The notes beneath the pieces are model-generated. The model did not search any database. It was given only the letters and a program-made list of their open reading frames with translations, and had not been told where the DNA came from. From Veillonellaceae bacterium SB90 (GTDB taxonomy: Bacteria; Bacillota; Negativicutes; Selenomonadales; Selenomonadaceae), in the NCBI GenBank assembly GCA_902364065.1, contig CABJCJ010000003.1, positions 1 through 64,000 on the forward strand: a DNA stretch of 64,000 bases. Direction: 5' to 3'. A program made the position numbers and the translations under genes. Below, in pieces: positions 53,830 through 63,795 of the stretch; position 1 is the first letter of the stretch; every line of letters begins with the position of its first letter.

Positions 53830-55094
53830 TAACCTTTCACCTCAGCACATAGCTTTTCTATAATAGCATCAAAGGAAACCTTCTGCTGTTCGCTCTTTTC
53901 CATATCCTTGAGCATCACGCAGGATTCCTTGACTTCATCTTCACCGATGATCAGCGCAAAGCGGGCATGTGCCTTGTTTGCCTGTTTCATCTGGGCCTTC
54001 ATGCTGCGGCCGGCATAATCCATGCCAGCCTTGAGGCCCGCGCGGCGCAGCTCCGTCAGGAGCTTGAAGGCAGGCGCCTTAGCCGCATCGCCGAGTGCCA
54101 CGACGAATGCATCCGTCTTTTTCGGCTGCTCGGGAATGAGGCCCTGCTTCTCGAGGGCCAGCAGCACGCGCTCGAGGCCCGTCGCAAAGCCGACGGCCGG
54201 CGTCGGCTTGCCGCCGATTTCCTCGATGAGGCCGTCGTAGCGTCCGCCGCCGGCGACGGCACTCTGCGCGCCGAGCGGCGCGTACTTGATCTCAAAGGCC
54301 GTCTTCGTGTAGTAGTCGAGGCCGCGCACGAGACGCGGGTCGAGCTCAAACGCAATGCCCGCTTCCGTCAGGTACTCCTGCACCTTGTGGAAGTGCTCCT
54401 GGCACTCCTCGCAGAGGCAGTCCGTGATCTTCGGAGCGCCTGCCATGAAGGGCTTGTCGGCATCGGCCTTGCAGTCGAGGATGCGCAGCGGACTGCGCTC
54501 GAAGCGGTCCTTGCAGTCGTCGCAGAGATCATCGAGCTTGTCGCGGAAGTAGTCCTGCAGGACCTTGCGGTACGTCGGGCGGCACTTCGGGCAGCCGACG
54601 GAGTTGAGACTCAGCTTGAGATCCTTGAGCCCGAGGGACTGCAGGAAATCCACGGCCAGCATGATGACCTCGGCATCCGTCATCGGATTCTCCTCGCCGA
54701 GCGATTCGACGCCGAACTGATGGAATTCGCGCATGCGGCCGGCCTGCGGGCGGTCGTAGCGGAACATCGAGCCGATGTAAAAGAGCTTGACGAGCGAGGA
54801 ATCGCCGTAAAGCTTGTTCTGCAGGTAGGCGCGCACGGCCGAAGCCGTATTCTCCGGGCGCAGCGTGATGCTGCGTCCGCCGCGGTCCTCAAACGTGTAC
54901 ATTTCCTTGTCGACGACATCGGTACCTTCGCCGATGCCGCGATGAAACAGCTCCGTATGCTCGAAAAGCGGCGTGCGGATTTCCTCGAATCCATAACGGC
55001 CGCAAATCTCACGGATTTTCTGTTCCACGTAATTCCATTCGCCGACGGTATCCGGCAGAATGTCCTTTGTTCCCCGAGGGGCATTGGTGAGCAT
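53829..55094 (-). CDS. hisS: Histidyl-tRNA synthetase
   Basis: A 421-residue class II synthetase. N-terminal PRGTKDILPDTVGEWNYVE, motif 2 region YIGSMFRYDRPQAGRMREFH near residue 106, and the histidine-specific LVRGLDYYTKTAFEIKY near 259 are typical. No T-box leader is visible in the 20 bp separating it from hemZ. Confidence 0.97.
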   Translation of the reverse strand: MLTNAPRGTKDILPDTVGEWNYVEQKIREICGRYGFEEIRTPLFEHTELFHRGIGEGTDVVDKEMYTFEDRGGRSITLRPENTASAVRAYLQNKLYGDSSLVKLFYIGSMFRYDRPQAGRMREFHQFGVESLGEENPMTDAEVIMLAVDFLQSLGLKDLKLSLNSVGCPKCRPTYRKVLQDYFRDKLDDLCDDCKDRFERSPLRILDCKADADKPFMAGAPKITDCLCEECQEHFHKVQEYLTEAGIAFELDPRLVRGLDYYTKTAFEIKYAPLGAQSAVAGGGRYDGLIEEIGGKPTPAVGFATGLERVLLALEKQGLIPEQPKKTDAFVVALGDAAKAPAFKLLTELRRAGLKAGMDYAGRSMKAQMKQANKAHARFALIIGEDEVKESCVMLKDMEKSEQQKVSFDAIIEKLCAEVKG

Positions 55095-55114
55095 GAGTCT
55101 TCTCCCCCTGTTTC

Positions 55115-56626
55115 TTATTTTCCGCAGGCATCTTCCAGGAGCTGCCTGCGTTTCTCTATGTAAATATCCACATCTCGCAGGTACGTCACGAGGTCCTTCG
55201 CATTGAACGAGGACTTCATGCGCTGCGCGCGGAAATCGACGACCTTCGTCGTGGCCGCCCCGCCGATGCCGAGGATGGTCTGATGCTCCTCCATAATCTG
55301 GATGTTGTACATGCCTTCCGCACCCGGACGGCAGCAGCCCACATTCTCGAGGTCGCCGCTCATGTAGCCCTGGCGGTAAAGGTAATACGGCTTCATGCCG
55401 GCAGCTGCCACATAGGACATGGCGACTTCCGACATGCGGCGCGTCTCCTCGTCAGACGGCAGCTCCACATGCTGCTCCTCCATGAGGCACTTGAGGCGCG
55501 AGCCGCGCTTGAGCGCGAGCGCGTGCAGCGTGATGTCGTCGGGCTCAAGCGCCACGACCTTCTCCATCGTATCGCGCACATCCTCAGCCGTCTCGCCCGG
55601 CAGCCCCAGGATGAGGTCCATGTTGATGTGCGGGATGCCCGCTTCGCGCAGGGCATGGAACATCGCGACGACATCTTCGGGCGTGTGCTGGCGGCCGATG
55701 CGTTTGAGCGTCCGCAGCTGCATGGTCTGCGGATTGACGCTGACGCGCGAGACACAGAGCCTCTTCATCGTCTCGATCTTCCCCGGCGTGATGCTGTCGG
55801 GACGGCCGGCCTCCACCGTGAACTCCACGGTATCGGGTCCATAGAAAGCATTATATACCATCTCGAGCATTTGAGCAAAAAATTCATCGGGCAGGCTCGT
55901 CGGCGTGCCACCGCCGACGTAGATATTCTGCACGCGGAACCCGTAATACGCGATGGCATCCCGGGCCGCCATAAGATCTTTTGTCAAGACGTTCATGAAT
56001 TCCTGCAATTTGCTTTCCCTGGGCAGGATATTCGAGGGGAAGCTGCAGTAGAGGCAGCGCGTCAGGCAGAACGGGATGCCCACGTAGACGCTGACGGTCT
56101 TTTCATCGGAAGTCCTGAGGAACGGCAGCTGGCGGAAGGCCATCGGCGTGATGACGCGGGCCTTCTGTTCGCTGCAGGCATAATCTTCCTGGAGCCTTGC
56201 GACGATGGCTTCTTCCGTAAGGCCGCCGCGAATCCAGCGATGCACGATCTTCGTCGGGCGCACGCCGTGCAGGATGCCCCAGGGAGCTTCCGGCATGCCG
56301 AGTTCCTCGCGGAAGATGCGGTAGAGATTGAGCTTGATGAGGCGGTTGACGGCCGCCCCCTCGCGCTCGTCAGCCTTGCCCGTGCCACGGCGCACGAAAC
56401 GGCGCACATGGCCCTTCAAATCGAAGAGCAGGAGTTCGCTCTCGACCTGCGGCAGCCCCGTCTCCGTATCCGGCAGGCGGCGGTTGACAACGGAGAGCTG
56501 TGCGAAGTCCGCCTCGCCGCGCCGGCCGACGACCTCGACCTTGAAGAGCACGAGCACCTCGCGCACGATCTTGTCCGTGATCTCGCGCTTGTTGTTGAGT
56601 GTGAACGAATTAACCCTGAGCGTCAT
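55115..56626 (-). CDS. hemZ: Oxygen-independent coproporphyrinogen III dehydrogenase HemZ
   Basis: A 503-residue radical SAM protein. The cluster motif is CLTRCLYCSFPS near residue 178, with YVGGGTPTSLP near 240. The N-terminal 150 residues form the HemZ-specific region (MTLRVNSFTLNNKREI). HemZ acts in heme synthesis in Firmicutes. ATG at 56626 lies 17 bp inside the end of fur; the longer frame upstream translates fur antiparallel in frame and is not real. Confidence 0.93.
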   Translation of the reverse strand: MTLRVNSFTLNNKREITDKIVREVLVLFKVEVVGRRGEADFAQLSVVNRRLPDTETGLPQVESELLLFDLKGHVRRFVRRGTGKADEREGAAVNRLIKLNLYRIFREELGMPEAPWGILHGVRPTKIVHRWIRGGLTEEAIVARLQEDYACSEQKARVITPMAFRQLPFLRTSDEKTVSVYVGIPFCLTRCLYCSFPSNILPRESKLQEFMNVLTKDLMAARDAIAYYGFRVQNIYVGGGTPTSLPDEFFAQMLEMVYNAFYGPDTVEFTVEAGRPDSITPGKIETMKRLCVSRVSVNPQTMQLRTLKRIGRQHTPEDVVAMFHALREAGIPHINMDLILGLPGETAEDVRDTMEKVVALEPDDITLHALALKRGSRLKCLMEEQHVELPSDEETRRMSEVAMSYVAAAGMKPYYLYRQGYMSGDLENVGCCRPGAEGMYNIQIMEEHQTILGIGGAATTKVVDFRAQRMKSSFNAKDLVTYLRDVDIYIEKRRQLLEDACGK

Positions 56627-57068
56627 CCTGACACTCCTTGCAGAGGCCGAAGAACTTGACCTGATGATCGGAAATCTTGAAGCCGGATTTCTCCTGGATA
56701 TCCTGCTCCAGCGGCTCCAGCAGATCGTCTTCGAACTCAATGACCTTGCCGCACTTCGTGCAGATCAGATGATGGTGATGGTGCTGCGACGGGTCCGTCG
56801 TATTGACCTCGTAGCGGCTGCAGCCGTCGCCGAACTCCATCTTCTGCAGGATGCCGAGATCCGACAGCAGTTCCAGGCTGCGGTACACCGTCGCCAGGCC
56901 GATTTCCGACTTGTTGTCGCGCAGGATTCCGTGCACATCTTCTGCGCTCAGGTGTTCGCCCGGGTGATCAAGAAAAATCTGCAGCACGACCTGGCGCTGC
57001 GGCGTCATCTTATGCTGGCGTTCCTGCAGTTTCCGTTTTAAATCTTCCATGGTAAATGTACGTGGCAT
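56610..57068 (-). CDS. fur: Fur-family metal-dependent regulator
   Basis: A 152-residue regulator. The winged helix region HKMTPQRQVVLQIFLDHPGE and ATVYRSLELLSDLGILQK are typical, then the metal-binding run HHHHHLICTKCGKVIEFED and a second cysteine pair CKEC near the end (structural zinc). Fur versus PerR cannot be settled by eye. ATG at 57068 follows AGAGGA. Co-transcription with hemZ links iron or peroxide sensing to heme synthesis. Confidence 0.93.
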   Translation of the reverse strand: MPRTFTMEDLKRKLQERQHKMTPQRQVVLQIFLDHPGEHLSAEDVHGILRDNKSEIGLATVYRSLELLSDLGILQKMEFGDGCSRYEVNTTDPSQHHHHHLICTKCGKVIEFEDDLLEPLEQDIQEKSGFKISDHQVKFFGLCKECQDDAQG

Positions 57069-57097
57069 AGTAAGATCCTCTTTCCTCAATGATTTTA

Positions 57098-57160
57098 TTG
57101 ATTATCGATTATAAGTTGATTATAAATAAGCATCAAATGTATTCATTATAACAAAACCGA
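57098..57160 (-). promoter_or_regulatory. AT-rich fur promoter region with repeated Fur/PerR-box-like motifs
   Basis: The minus strand contains TATAAT near 57145-57155 and the repeated elements TTATAATC and GATAATCAATAA around 57105-57135, resembling half sites of Fur or PerR boxes. Autoregulation is likely but the exact operator is not defined. Confidence 0.45.
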
Positions 57161-57187
57161 AGAGAAAATACAATCAAGGGTGCGCGC

Positions 57188-59410
57188 TCAGTTCGAGGCA
57201 TTGCGGCCCATGGCGCGCGTGACACTGTAGACATTCTTGAGACGGCGCATCTTCGTCATGATCTGGGCGACCTGCGAGGCGCTCTTGACATCGATGCCCA
57301 TGACGACCGTCGATGTCTTGTTGTTGCGGTTCGGGTTCGCATTGACGCTGCGGATGTTGAGCTTCATCTCCGACGGCACGGCCAGAAGTTCCGCGAGCGC
57401 ACCGCTCTTGTCGTTGCAGACGATCTCGATCTCAACCGTGTAATCCTTGTCGAGGCCGATATCCCAGCTGACCTCGATGAGGCGCGAGAGATTGTTGTCG
57501 CGCAGGACGTTCGGGCAGTCGGCGCGGTGTACGGAGACGCCGCGGCCGCGCGTGATGAAGCCGACGATCTGATCGCCCGGGATCGGGTTGCAGCAGCGCG
57601 CGAGGCGCACGAGGAGGCCACTTTCGCCCTCGACGAGCACGCCGTGGCTCGAACGGCTGCGCTTGCCGTTGTGCTGCGGGGTCTTGAGCTCCGAGAGCAT
57701 CTTCGAGACATCGGGCGGCGTCGCTTCCTTGAGATCCTTTTTGTAGAGCTCAATGAGCTTCGTCATGACGCTGCGCACCGTCAGCCCGCCGAAGCCGAGC
57801 GCGGCCAAAAGGTCATCCTCACTCTGGATGTTGAGCTTGTCGGCCACCTGCTGCAGGCGGCCTTCCTTCAGGAGCTGCTTCGGCGCATAGCCGAGATGCT
57901 TGGCCTCCTCCTTGATGAGCTCGAAGCCGCGCTCAATGTTCTCCTCGCGCTTCTCCTTCTTGAACCACGAGCGGATCTTGCTGCGCGTCTCCGAGGAAGC
58001 GACGATGTTGAGCCAGTCGCGGCTCGGGCCGTTGTTGGCCTTGTTCGTGATGACCGAGACAATATCGCCGTTCTTGAGCTTGTACTCAAGCGGCACGAGC
58101 TTGCCGTTGACCTTGGCGCCGACGCAGTGATGGCCGACTTCCGTGTGGATGCGGTAGGCAAAGTCAATCGGGATGGAGCCCTTCGGCAGATCGACGACAT
58201 CGCCCTTCGGCGTGAAGACGAAGACCTCGTCGGAGAAGATATCGACCTTGAGGGCCTCGAAGTATTCCTTCGGGTCGCTGAGCTCCTGCTGCAGGCTGAC
58301 CATCTGGCGCAGCCAGCTCATCTTCTGGTCGACGGCGCCCGTCGCCTTGGCGCCCTTGCCGGCTTCCTTGTACTTCCAGTGCGCCGCGACACCGTACTCC
58401 GACACCTGATGCATCGCGAACGTGCGGATCTGGATCTCAAGCGGATAGCCGCGCGTCATGACCGTCGTGTGCAGCGACTGATAGCCGTTCGATTTCGGCA
58501 TGGCGATGTAATCCTTGAAGCGGCCCGGGATCGGCTTCCACATCGCATGGATGACGCCGAGCACGCCGTAGCAGTCCTTGACGGAATCGACGAGCACGCG
58601 CACGGCTGAAAGATCGTAGATCTCGCTGAGGTCCTTGTTGTCGCGCTTCATCTTCTTGTAGATGCTGTAGAAATGCTTGGCGCGGCCGCTGATGTCGGCC
58701 TTAATGTGCGCTTCCTCGAGCTTTTCCTGGATCTGCCGGATGGACGTCTCGATGAAGGACTGGCGCTCCTTGCGCTTCTGCTTGACGTTCTCGACAAGGT
58801 CGTAGTAGATCTCCGGCTCAAGGTAGCGCAGGCAGAGGTCCTCGAGCTCCCACTTGATGCTTGAGATGCCAAGGCGGTTCGCGAGCGGCGCGTAGATCTC
58901 AATCGTCTCGCGCGCGATGCGCTTCTGCTTGTCCTCGCGCATGTACTTGAGCGTGCGCATGTTGTGCAGGCGGTCCGCCAGCTTGATCATGATGACGCGG
59001 ATGTCCTTGGCCATCGCGAGAAACATCTTGCGGTAGCTCTCGAGCTGGGCCTCTTCCTTCGATTTGTACTGCAGGCGGCCGAGCTTGGTCACGCCGTCGA
59101 TGAGCATGGCCACTTCCTCGCCGAAGAGCTCCTTCATCTGGTCGAGCGTGTACGTCGTATCCTCGACGACATCGTGCAGGAGTGCCGCGCTGATGGTCAC
59201 ATCGTCGAGATGCAGCTCCGTCAGGATTTCCGCGACATGCAGCGGATGGATGATATAGGCTTCGCCCGAAACGCGCGTCTGCCCCTGATGGGCCTTCTGC
59301 GCGATCTCATAGGCCCTGCGGATGAGATCGAGATTGGCCTTCGGCGAATACGCCCTGACGTTATCGATGATGGTGTCGATCGTCACCGGTTCTTTATCTT
59401 TATCGTTCAT
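57188..59410 (-). CDS. rel: Bifunctional (p)ppGpp synthetase/hydrolase Rel
   Basis: A 740-residue RSH protein. The N-terminal HD hydrolase domain is intact (ALLHDVVEDT near 75), the synthetase domain contains GRFKDYIAMPKSNGYQSLHT near 295 (the RFKD form typical of bifunctional Rel), then a TGS domain (VFTPKGDVVDLPKGSIPIDF near 395) and a C-terminal ACT domain. ATG at 59410 is preferred to TTG at 59419 because AGGAG lies nine bases before it. It controls the stringent response. Confidence 0.96.
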   Translation of the reverse strand: MNDKDKEPVTIDTIIDNVRAYSPKANLDLIRRAYEIAQKAHQGQTRVSGEAYIIHPLHVAEILTELHLDDVTISAALLHDVVEDTTYTLDQMKELFGEEVAMLIDGVTKLGRLQYKSKEEAQLESYRKMFLAMAKDIRVIMIKLADRLHNMRTLKYMREDKQKRIARETIEIYAPLANRLGISSIKWELEDLCLRYLEPEIYYDLVENVKQKRKERQSFIETSIRQIQEKLEEAHIKADISGRAKHFYSIYKKMKRDNKDLSEIYDLSAVRVLVDSVKDCYGVLGVIHAMWKPIPGRFKDYIAMPKSNGYQSLHTTVMTRGYPLEIQIRTFAMHQVSEYGVAAHWKYKEAGKGAKATGAVDQKMSWLRQMVSLQQELSDPKEYFEALKVDIFSDEVFVFTPKGDVVDLPKGSIPIDFAYRIHTEVGHHCVGAKVNGKLVPLEYKLKNGDIVSVITNKANNGPSRDWLNIVASSETRSKIRSWFKKEKREENIERGFELIKEEAKHLGYAPKQLLKEGRLQQVADKLNIQSEDDLLAALGFGGLTVRSVMTKLIELYKKDLKEATPPDVSKMLSELKTPQHNGKRSRSSHGVLVEGESGLLVRLARCCNPIPGDQIVGFITRGRGVSVHRADCPNVLRDNNLSRLIEVSWDIGLDKDYTVEIEIVCNDKSGALAELLAVPSEMKLNIRSVNANPNRNNKTSTVVMGIDVKSASQVAQIMTKMRRLKNVYSVTRAMGRNASN

Positions 59411-59446
59411 ACGTCCCAACTCCTCATTGACGTGATGCTTCTTCTC

Positions 59447-61438
59447 TCAGCGATCCTCAAGGCCCCGCCCCTCCGCATAGCGGCGGAACGTCGGCGAGGC
59501 GGCAAGATCCATTTTCCCGGACGGCGGCGGCAGGTAGTAGCCCGTCTCCTCGAGGTTCTCGCGCACAAGCCCGAGTTCCTGGAAGACGCGCAGGCCCATC
59601 GCCATGGTGAAATACGCCATGGGCCGCATGAGGCGGTTGCAGGCCTCCGTGAGACCGGCCGCCGTAAACGGGATGCTGCCCCTCTGCTGCTGGATGCCAT
59701 ACAGGAAGCGGTAGATATCCCGCAGCGTCTCCTTCCCCGGGAAGACCCTGCCGGACGCAGCGGGGCTGAGCTCCTCCACGAAGCACTGCACGCTGCGATT
59801 GCCGTTCCATTCATTGATGGCGGGCGCATAGACGAGGTCGCAGGGCTCCGCATTGACGACGCCCGCGAGCTCCGCCCGGTTCCACATGAGCCCCGTCACG
59901 CGGTGCTCGCGCGTGCCGAGCTGGAAGCGCAGGTGATTGCGCTCCCGCCCGATGGCCACGGCCTCTTCCGCGCGCACATCGCGGCAGCCGAAGAGCGGCT
60001 TCGGGTTGCCCATGCCGTATGGCTCGAGCTTCTCGAGCTCCTCCACCATCGGGATCGTGATGGCCTCAGGCGCCAGTTCAAATTCGACGGCGACCTTCGG
60101 CTGGTAATCGTCGGCCGTGAGATGCGCAGCCGCATAGGCACCAAAGGCCTCGCGGAAGGCCGGCAGTTCGCTTTCCTTGAGGGAAAGCCCCGCCGCCATC
60201 TCGTGGCCGCCGAACTGCAGCAGGTGCTCCCGGCAGGCGCGCAGGGCCTCAACCATGTGCAGCCCCTTGATGCTGCGGCACGAGCCCTTGCAGACGCCAT
60301 CGCCCTGGATGGTCAGCACGATGGCGGGCTTGTAGTACTTGTCGACGAGGCGCGAGGCCGCGATGCCGATGACGCCGGGGTTCCACCCCCTGCCCGCCAC
60401 GACGAGGGCCGGCAGTGAGAAGGGCTCCTCCGGCGCAAGCTTCTCCTCCGCCTTCTGCACGATGCCGCGCTCAAGCTCCTGGCGTTCCCGGTTCAGAAGA
60501 TCGAGTTCTTCTGCGATTGGCGCCGCTTCCTCGCGGCTCCCGGCTGTCAGGAGTTTCACGCCCTGGCGGGCCGAGCGGATGCGCCCGGCTGCGTTGAGGC
60601 GCGGTGCGAGCATGAAGCCGACATGGCCGGCGTTCAGGTGCTTGCCCGTGAGATTCGCAACCTCGAGCAGCGCGGCAAGCCCCGGCAGCGGCTCCTCCTC
60701 CATGCGGCGGAGGCCCTCCTTGACAATGCGGCGGTTCTCGCCGCGCAGGGAGACGAGATCGGCGACCGTGCCGAGCGCCGCGAGCTCGATGCCCCTCGCA
60801 TCGCCATGCCCCCCGCGTCTCTGCCAGAGAGCCTGGCAGAGCTTGAAGGCCACGCCGACGCCCGCGAGCTCCTTGTCGGGATACGGACAGTCCGCACGGT
60901 GCGGGTTGAGGACAGCCACGGCCGGCGGGAGCTGCGCCCCCGGCAGATGATGATCCGTCACGATGATGTCGAGCCTGCCCTGCATGGCCCCGACATCTTC
61001 GACCGAGGCGATGCCGCAGTCCACCGTCACCAGAAGATCCGTCTTCCCCGCGAGCGCTTCGAGTGCCTGCCGGTTGAGGCCGTAGCCCTCCGTCAGGCGG
61101 TCCGGTATGTAAAAGTCGACCCGCGCACCCATGGCACGCAGATTCAGCAGCATCAGCGACGTCGCCGTCATGCCGTCGACATCGTAATCGCCGTATACCG
61201 TGATGTGCTGCCCTTTATCCATTGCCTGCGTGAGGCGGGCGACGGCGCTCTCCATATCCTTCATGAGGAACGGATCTTCAAAGGGCTGCGCCTCAGGGTG
61301 CAGGAAAGCCTCCGCCTCCTTCGCATCCCGTATGCCGCGATGCCAGAGGATCGTCGCCATCATCTCATCCTGCCCGATGGCCCTGGCGAACGAACCGAGA
61401 TCCGGTATCGGCTCGTACATGTTCCACTGCTTGATCAT
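59447..61438 (-). CDS. recJ: Single-stranded-DNA-specific exonuclease RecJ
   Basis: A 663-residue DHH-family nuclease. Motifs are VYGDYDVDGMTATSLML (near residue 80), VDCGIAS near 137, TDHHLPG near 160 and GHEMAAGLSL near 410. The C-terminal extension beyond about residue 560 is longer than in minimal RecJ, as in many Firmicutes. It lies 36 bp upstream of rel. Confidence 0.95.
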   Translation of the reverse strand: MIKQWNMYEPIPDLGSFARAIGQDEMMATILWHRGIRDAKEAEAFLHPEAQPFEDPFLMKDMESAVARLTQAMDKGQHITVYGDYDVDGMTATSLMLLNLRAMGARVDFYIPDRLTEGYGLNRQALEALAGKTDLLVTVDCGIASVEDVGAMQGRLDIIVTDHHLPGAQLPPAVAVLNPHRADCPYPDKELAGVGVAFKLCQALWQRRGGHGDARGIELAALGTVADLVSLRGENRRIVKEGLRRMEEEPLPGLAALLEVANLTGKHLNAGHVGFMLAPRLNAAGRIRSARQGVKLLTAGSREEAAPIAEELDLLNRERQELERGIVQKAEEKLAPEEPFSLPALVVAGRGWNPGVIGIAASRLVDKYYKPAIVLTIQGDGVCKGSCRSIKGLHMVEALRACREHLLQFGGHEMAAGLSLKESELPAFREAFGAYAAAHLTADDYQPKVAVEFELAPEAITIPMVEELEKLEPYGMGNPKPLFGCRDVRAEEAVAIGRERNHLRFQLGTREHRVTGLMWNRAELAGVVNAEPCDLVYAPAINEWNGNRSVQCFVEELSPAASGRVFPGKETLRDIYRFLYGIQQQRGSIPFTAAGLTEACNRLMRPMAYFTMAMGLRVFQELGLVRENLEETGYYLPPPSGKMDLAASPTFRRYAEGRGLEDR

Positions 61439-61524
61439 AAAAACTCCCGTTACGATACATTCTTTATCTTTATGGTATTCGCTGTATCCATGTAAAATCC
61501 TATCAGTCCCATCAATATTAGCAC

Positions 61525-61560
61525 AAAAAAAGAAGCCTGTCTAACAGAACAGGCTTCCAG
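61525..61560 (-). terminator. Terminator of the secD-secF unit
   Basis: GAAGCCTGT and ACAGGCTTC form a 9-bp stem with an 8-nt loop; eight T follow the 3' arm on the minus strand. Confidence 0.85.
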
Positions 61561-61598
61561 GTGACAATCTTATCGCCTCAGGCATCTTCGCCAGGCAT

Positions 61599-62516
61599 TT
61601 ATTTGGCCGGTGCGGCCTTCGGCTGATGGCGTTTGCCCTCCGACCAGTTGCGGAACACGATCCAGAGCGGGCTCGCGATGAAGATCGACGAGTAGCAGCC
61701 AACGCTGAAGCCGACGAGCAGCGCGAAGGCAAAATCCTTCGTCGTATCGCCACCGAAGAAGTAGAGCGCAGCCGTCGTGAAGAGGACCGTGAAGACCGTG
61801 TAGAGAGAACGCGTCAACGTCTGATAGATACTGCGGTTGACGAGTTCGTTGACATCGCCGCCGCGGCGGAAATGCAGCTTGAGATTCTCGCGGATACGGT
61901 CGAAGATGACGATTGTATCGTTGATGGAATAACCGACAATCGTCAGGAGGGCCGCGATGAACGACGAATCAATCTGGCGCTGCGTCAGCGAGAACACCGC
62001 GAGCACGATGAGAATATCGTGGATGAGGGCGAGCACGGCCGCAATGCCGAAGCGCAGCTCAAAGCGGTACGCCACGTAGAGGATGATGAGTACCCACGAG
62101 ACGAGCAGGGCCAGCAGCGCATTCGTGATGAGCTCACCGCCGATCGTCGCGCCGACCTTCTCCTCGCGCAGCACCTGGTAGTCGCCGACATCGCTCTTGA
62201 GCGTCGCCATGACTTCCTTGCGCTGATCCTCCTCGAGGTCCTTCGTGCGGATCATGACATTCTCCGACTCGTGGACATCGGACTGCGCACCCGAGAGCTG
62301 GATGGTCGCATCGTCGAGATCGTACTTGCCAAGGCTCGTGCGGATGTCGGAGATGGCGACCGGCTGGTTGAACTTGAGATCGATGATGGTACCGCCCGTG
62401 AAGTCGATACCGAAATTGAAGCCGCGGACTGCCATGCAGATGAGTCCGGGGATGATGATCAGGGCGGAAATCAGGAACCAGATTTTCCGATGACCTGCTA
62501 TATCGAATTTAGGCAT
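61599..62516 (-). CDS. secF: Protein translocase subunit SecF
   Basis: A 305-residue membrane protein with six predicted helices. GFNFGIDFTGGTIIDLKF near residue 31 and SINDTIVIFDRIREN near 202 are SecF signatures. With SecD it uses the proton gradient to complete protein export. Start overlaps the secD stop by 8 bp. Confidence 0.96.
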   Translation of the reverse strand: MPKFDIAGHRKIWFLISALIIIPGLICMAVRGFNFGIDFTGGTIIDLKFNQPVAISDIRTSLGKYDLDDATIQLSGAQSDVHESENVMIRTKDLEEDQRKEVMATLKSDVGDYQVLREEKVGATIGGELITNALLALLVSWVLIILYVAYRFELRFGIAAVLALIHDILIVLAVFSLTQRQIDSSFIAALLTIVGYSINDTIVIFDRIRENLKLHFRRGGDVNELVNRSIYQTLTRSLYTVFTVLFTTAALYFFGGDTTKDFAFALLVGFSVGCYSSIFIASPLWIVFRNWSEGKRHQPKAAPAK

Positions 62517-63765
62517 CCTTCTTCACATCCTCCTTCTTCCAGAGCATGAAGCCCGTGACGCCGTAAGCGCCCGGCTTCTCAAAGATCTTGGAATCGACCA
62601 TGAGGCGCAGCATGTAATGCGTCAGCGTGATGGCCGTGAACATCGAGAGCACGGTGCCGAGGCCCAGCGTGATGGCAAAGCCGCGGATTGTGCCCGTGCC
62701 GAGGAAGAACAGCACGACAGCCGCGATGATCGTCGTGATATTCGAGTCGAAAATCGTCGTGAAGGCGCGCTTGAAGCCCGATTCCATCGACATGCGCAGC
62801 GTCTTGCCCTGAATCTGGTACTCCTCCTTGAAGTGCTCGAAGATCAGGACGTTCGCATCGACGGCCATACCGATGGTCAGGATGATACCGGCGACGCCCG
62901 GCAGCGTCAGCGTTGCATCGAGCAGATACAAGAGGCCGAGCAGCATGATCGTGTAGGCCATCAGCGCGACGTCGGCGATGAAGCCCGACATGCGATAGAA
63001 GAAAATCATGAACAGGAGGACGGCGCCGAGGCCGACGGCAAAGGCGAATTCCGACTTATCCTTGGAATCCTGGCCGAGCGTCGGGCCGACCGTGCGCGTC
63101 TCGATGATGTTGACCTTTACCGGCAGAGCACCGCTCCTGAGTACGACGGCGAGGTTCTGAGCCTCTTCGAGCGTCTTCTGGCCCGTGATCTCAGCCTTGC
63201 CGCCGAGGATCGGCTCGCGGACGTTCGGAGCCGTCAGCACTTCGCCATCGAGCAGGATGGAAATCGTGCGGCCGACGTTCTTCGTCGTGAGGTCAGCGAA
63301 TTTCTTCGCGCCTTCATCGGTGAATTCGAGGTTGACGACATTCTGGCCATTCTGCTGATTCGTCGCAGCCTGAGCATCCTTGAGGTCGGTACCCGTGAGC
63401 ACCGTATTGCCGTCTTCATCCTTGAATTCGAGCATGGCCGTCTTGCCGATGGTCTTGATGGCCGCATCCGGGTCCTTGACGCCCGGCAGCTCGATGATGA
63501 CGCGGCGCTCGCCCTCACGCTGGATGATTGGCTCGGTGAGGCCCAGCGCGTTGACGCGCTTCTCCATGATCGTAACGACGCGGTTCATCGCGTCATCGTT
63601 GACTTTTGCTACATCTGTGTCCTCGGCCTCGAGCACGACGTGCGTGCCGCCCTGCAGGTCAAGGCCCTGGCGGATGGAATTCGCCAGCGGCTTCACCGCA
63701 ACCAGGAAAATACCGATGATGGCCACGATGCAGATGATGAGTTTGATGAGACTGTTCTTTCTCAA
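62509..63765 (-). CDS. secD: Protein translocase subunit SecD
   Basis: A 418-residue partner of SecF. SIRQGLDLQGGTHVVLEAED near residue 30 and GMAVDANVLIFEHFKEEY near 300 are diagnostic; about six membrane helices and a periplasmic P1 domain are present. It is short for SecD, as usual in Firmicutes. Confidence 0.96.
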   Translation of the reverse strand: MRKNSLIKLIICIVAIIGIFLVAVKPLANSIRQGLDLQGGTHVVLEAEDTDVAKVNDDAMNRVVTIMEKRVNALGLTEPIIQREGERRVIIELPGVKDPDAAIKTIGKTAMLEFKDEDGNTVLTGTDLKDAQAATNQQNGQNVVNLEFTDEGAKKFADLTTKNVGRTISILLDGEVLTAPNVREPILGGKAEITGQKTLEEAQNLAVVLRSGALPVKVNIIETRTVGPTLGQDSKDKSEFAFAVGLGAVLLFMIFFYRMSGFIADVALMAYTIMLLGLLYLLDATLTLPGVAGIILTIGMAVDANVLIFEHFKEEYQIQGKTLRMSMESGFKRAFTTIFDSNITTIIAAVVLFFLGTGTIRGFAITLGLGTVLSMFTAITLTHYMLRLMVDSKIFEKPGAYGVTGFMLWKKEDVKKDA

Positions 63766-63795
63766 CGTTTCACAACCCTTTCCTTGTGGTCTTTT

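Noticed and set aside
55095-55114. T-box leader before hisS
   Set aside because: The gap to hemZ is only 20 bp, too short for a T-box, and no terminator-like stem is present.
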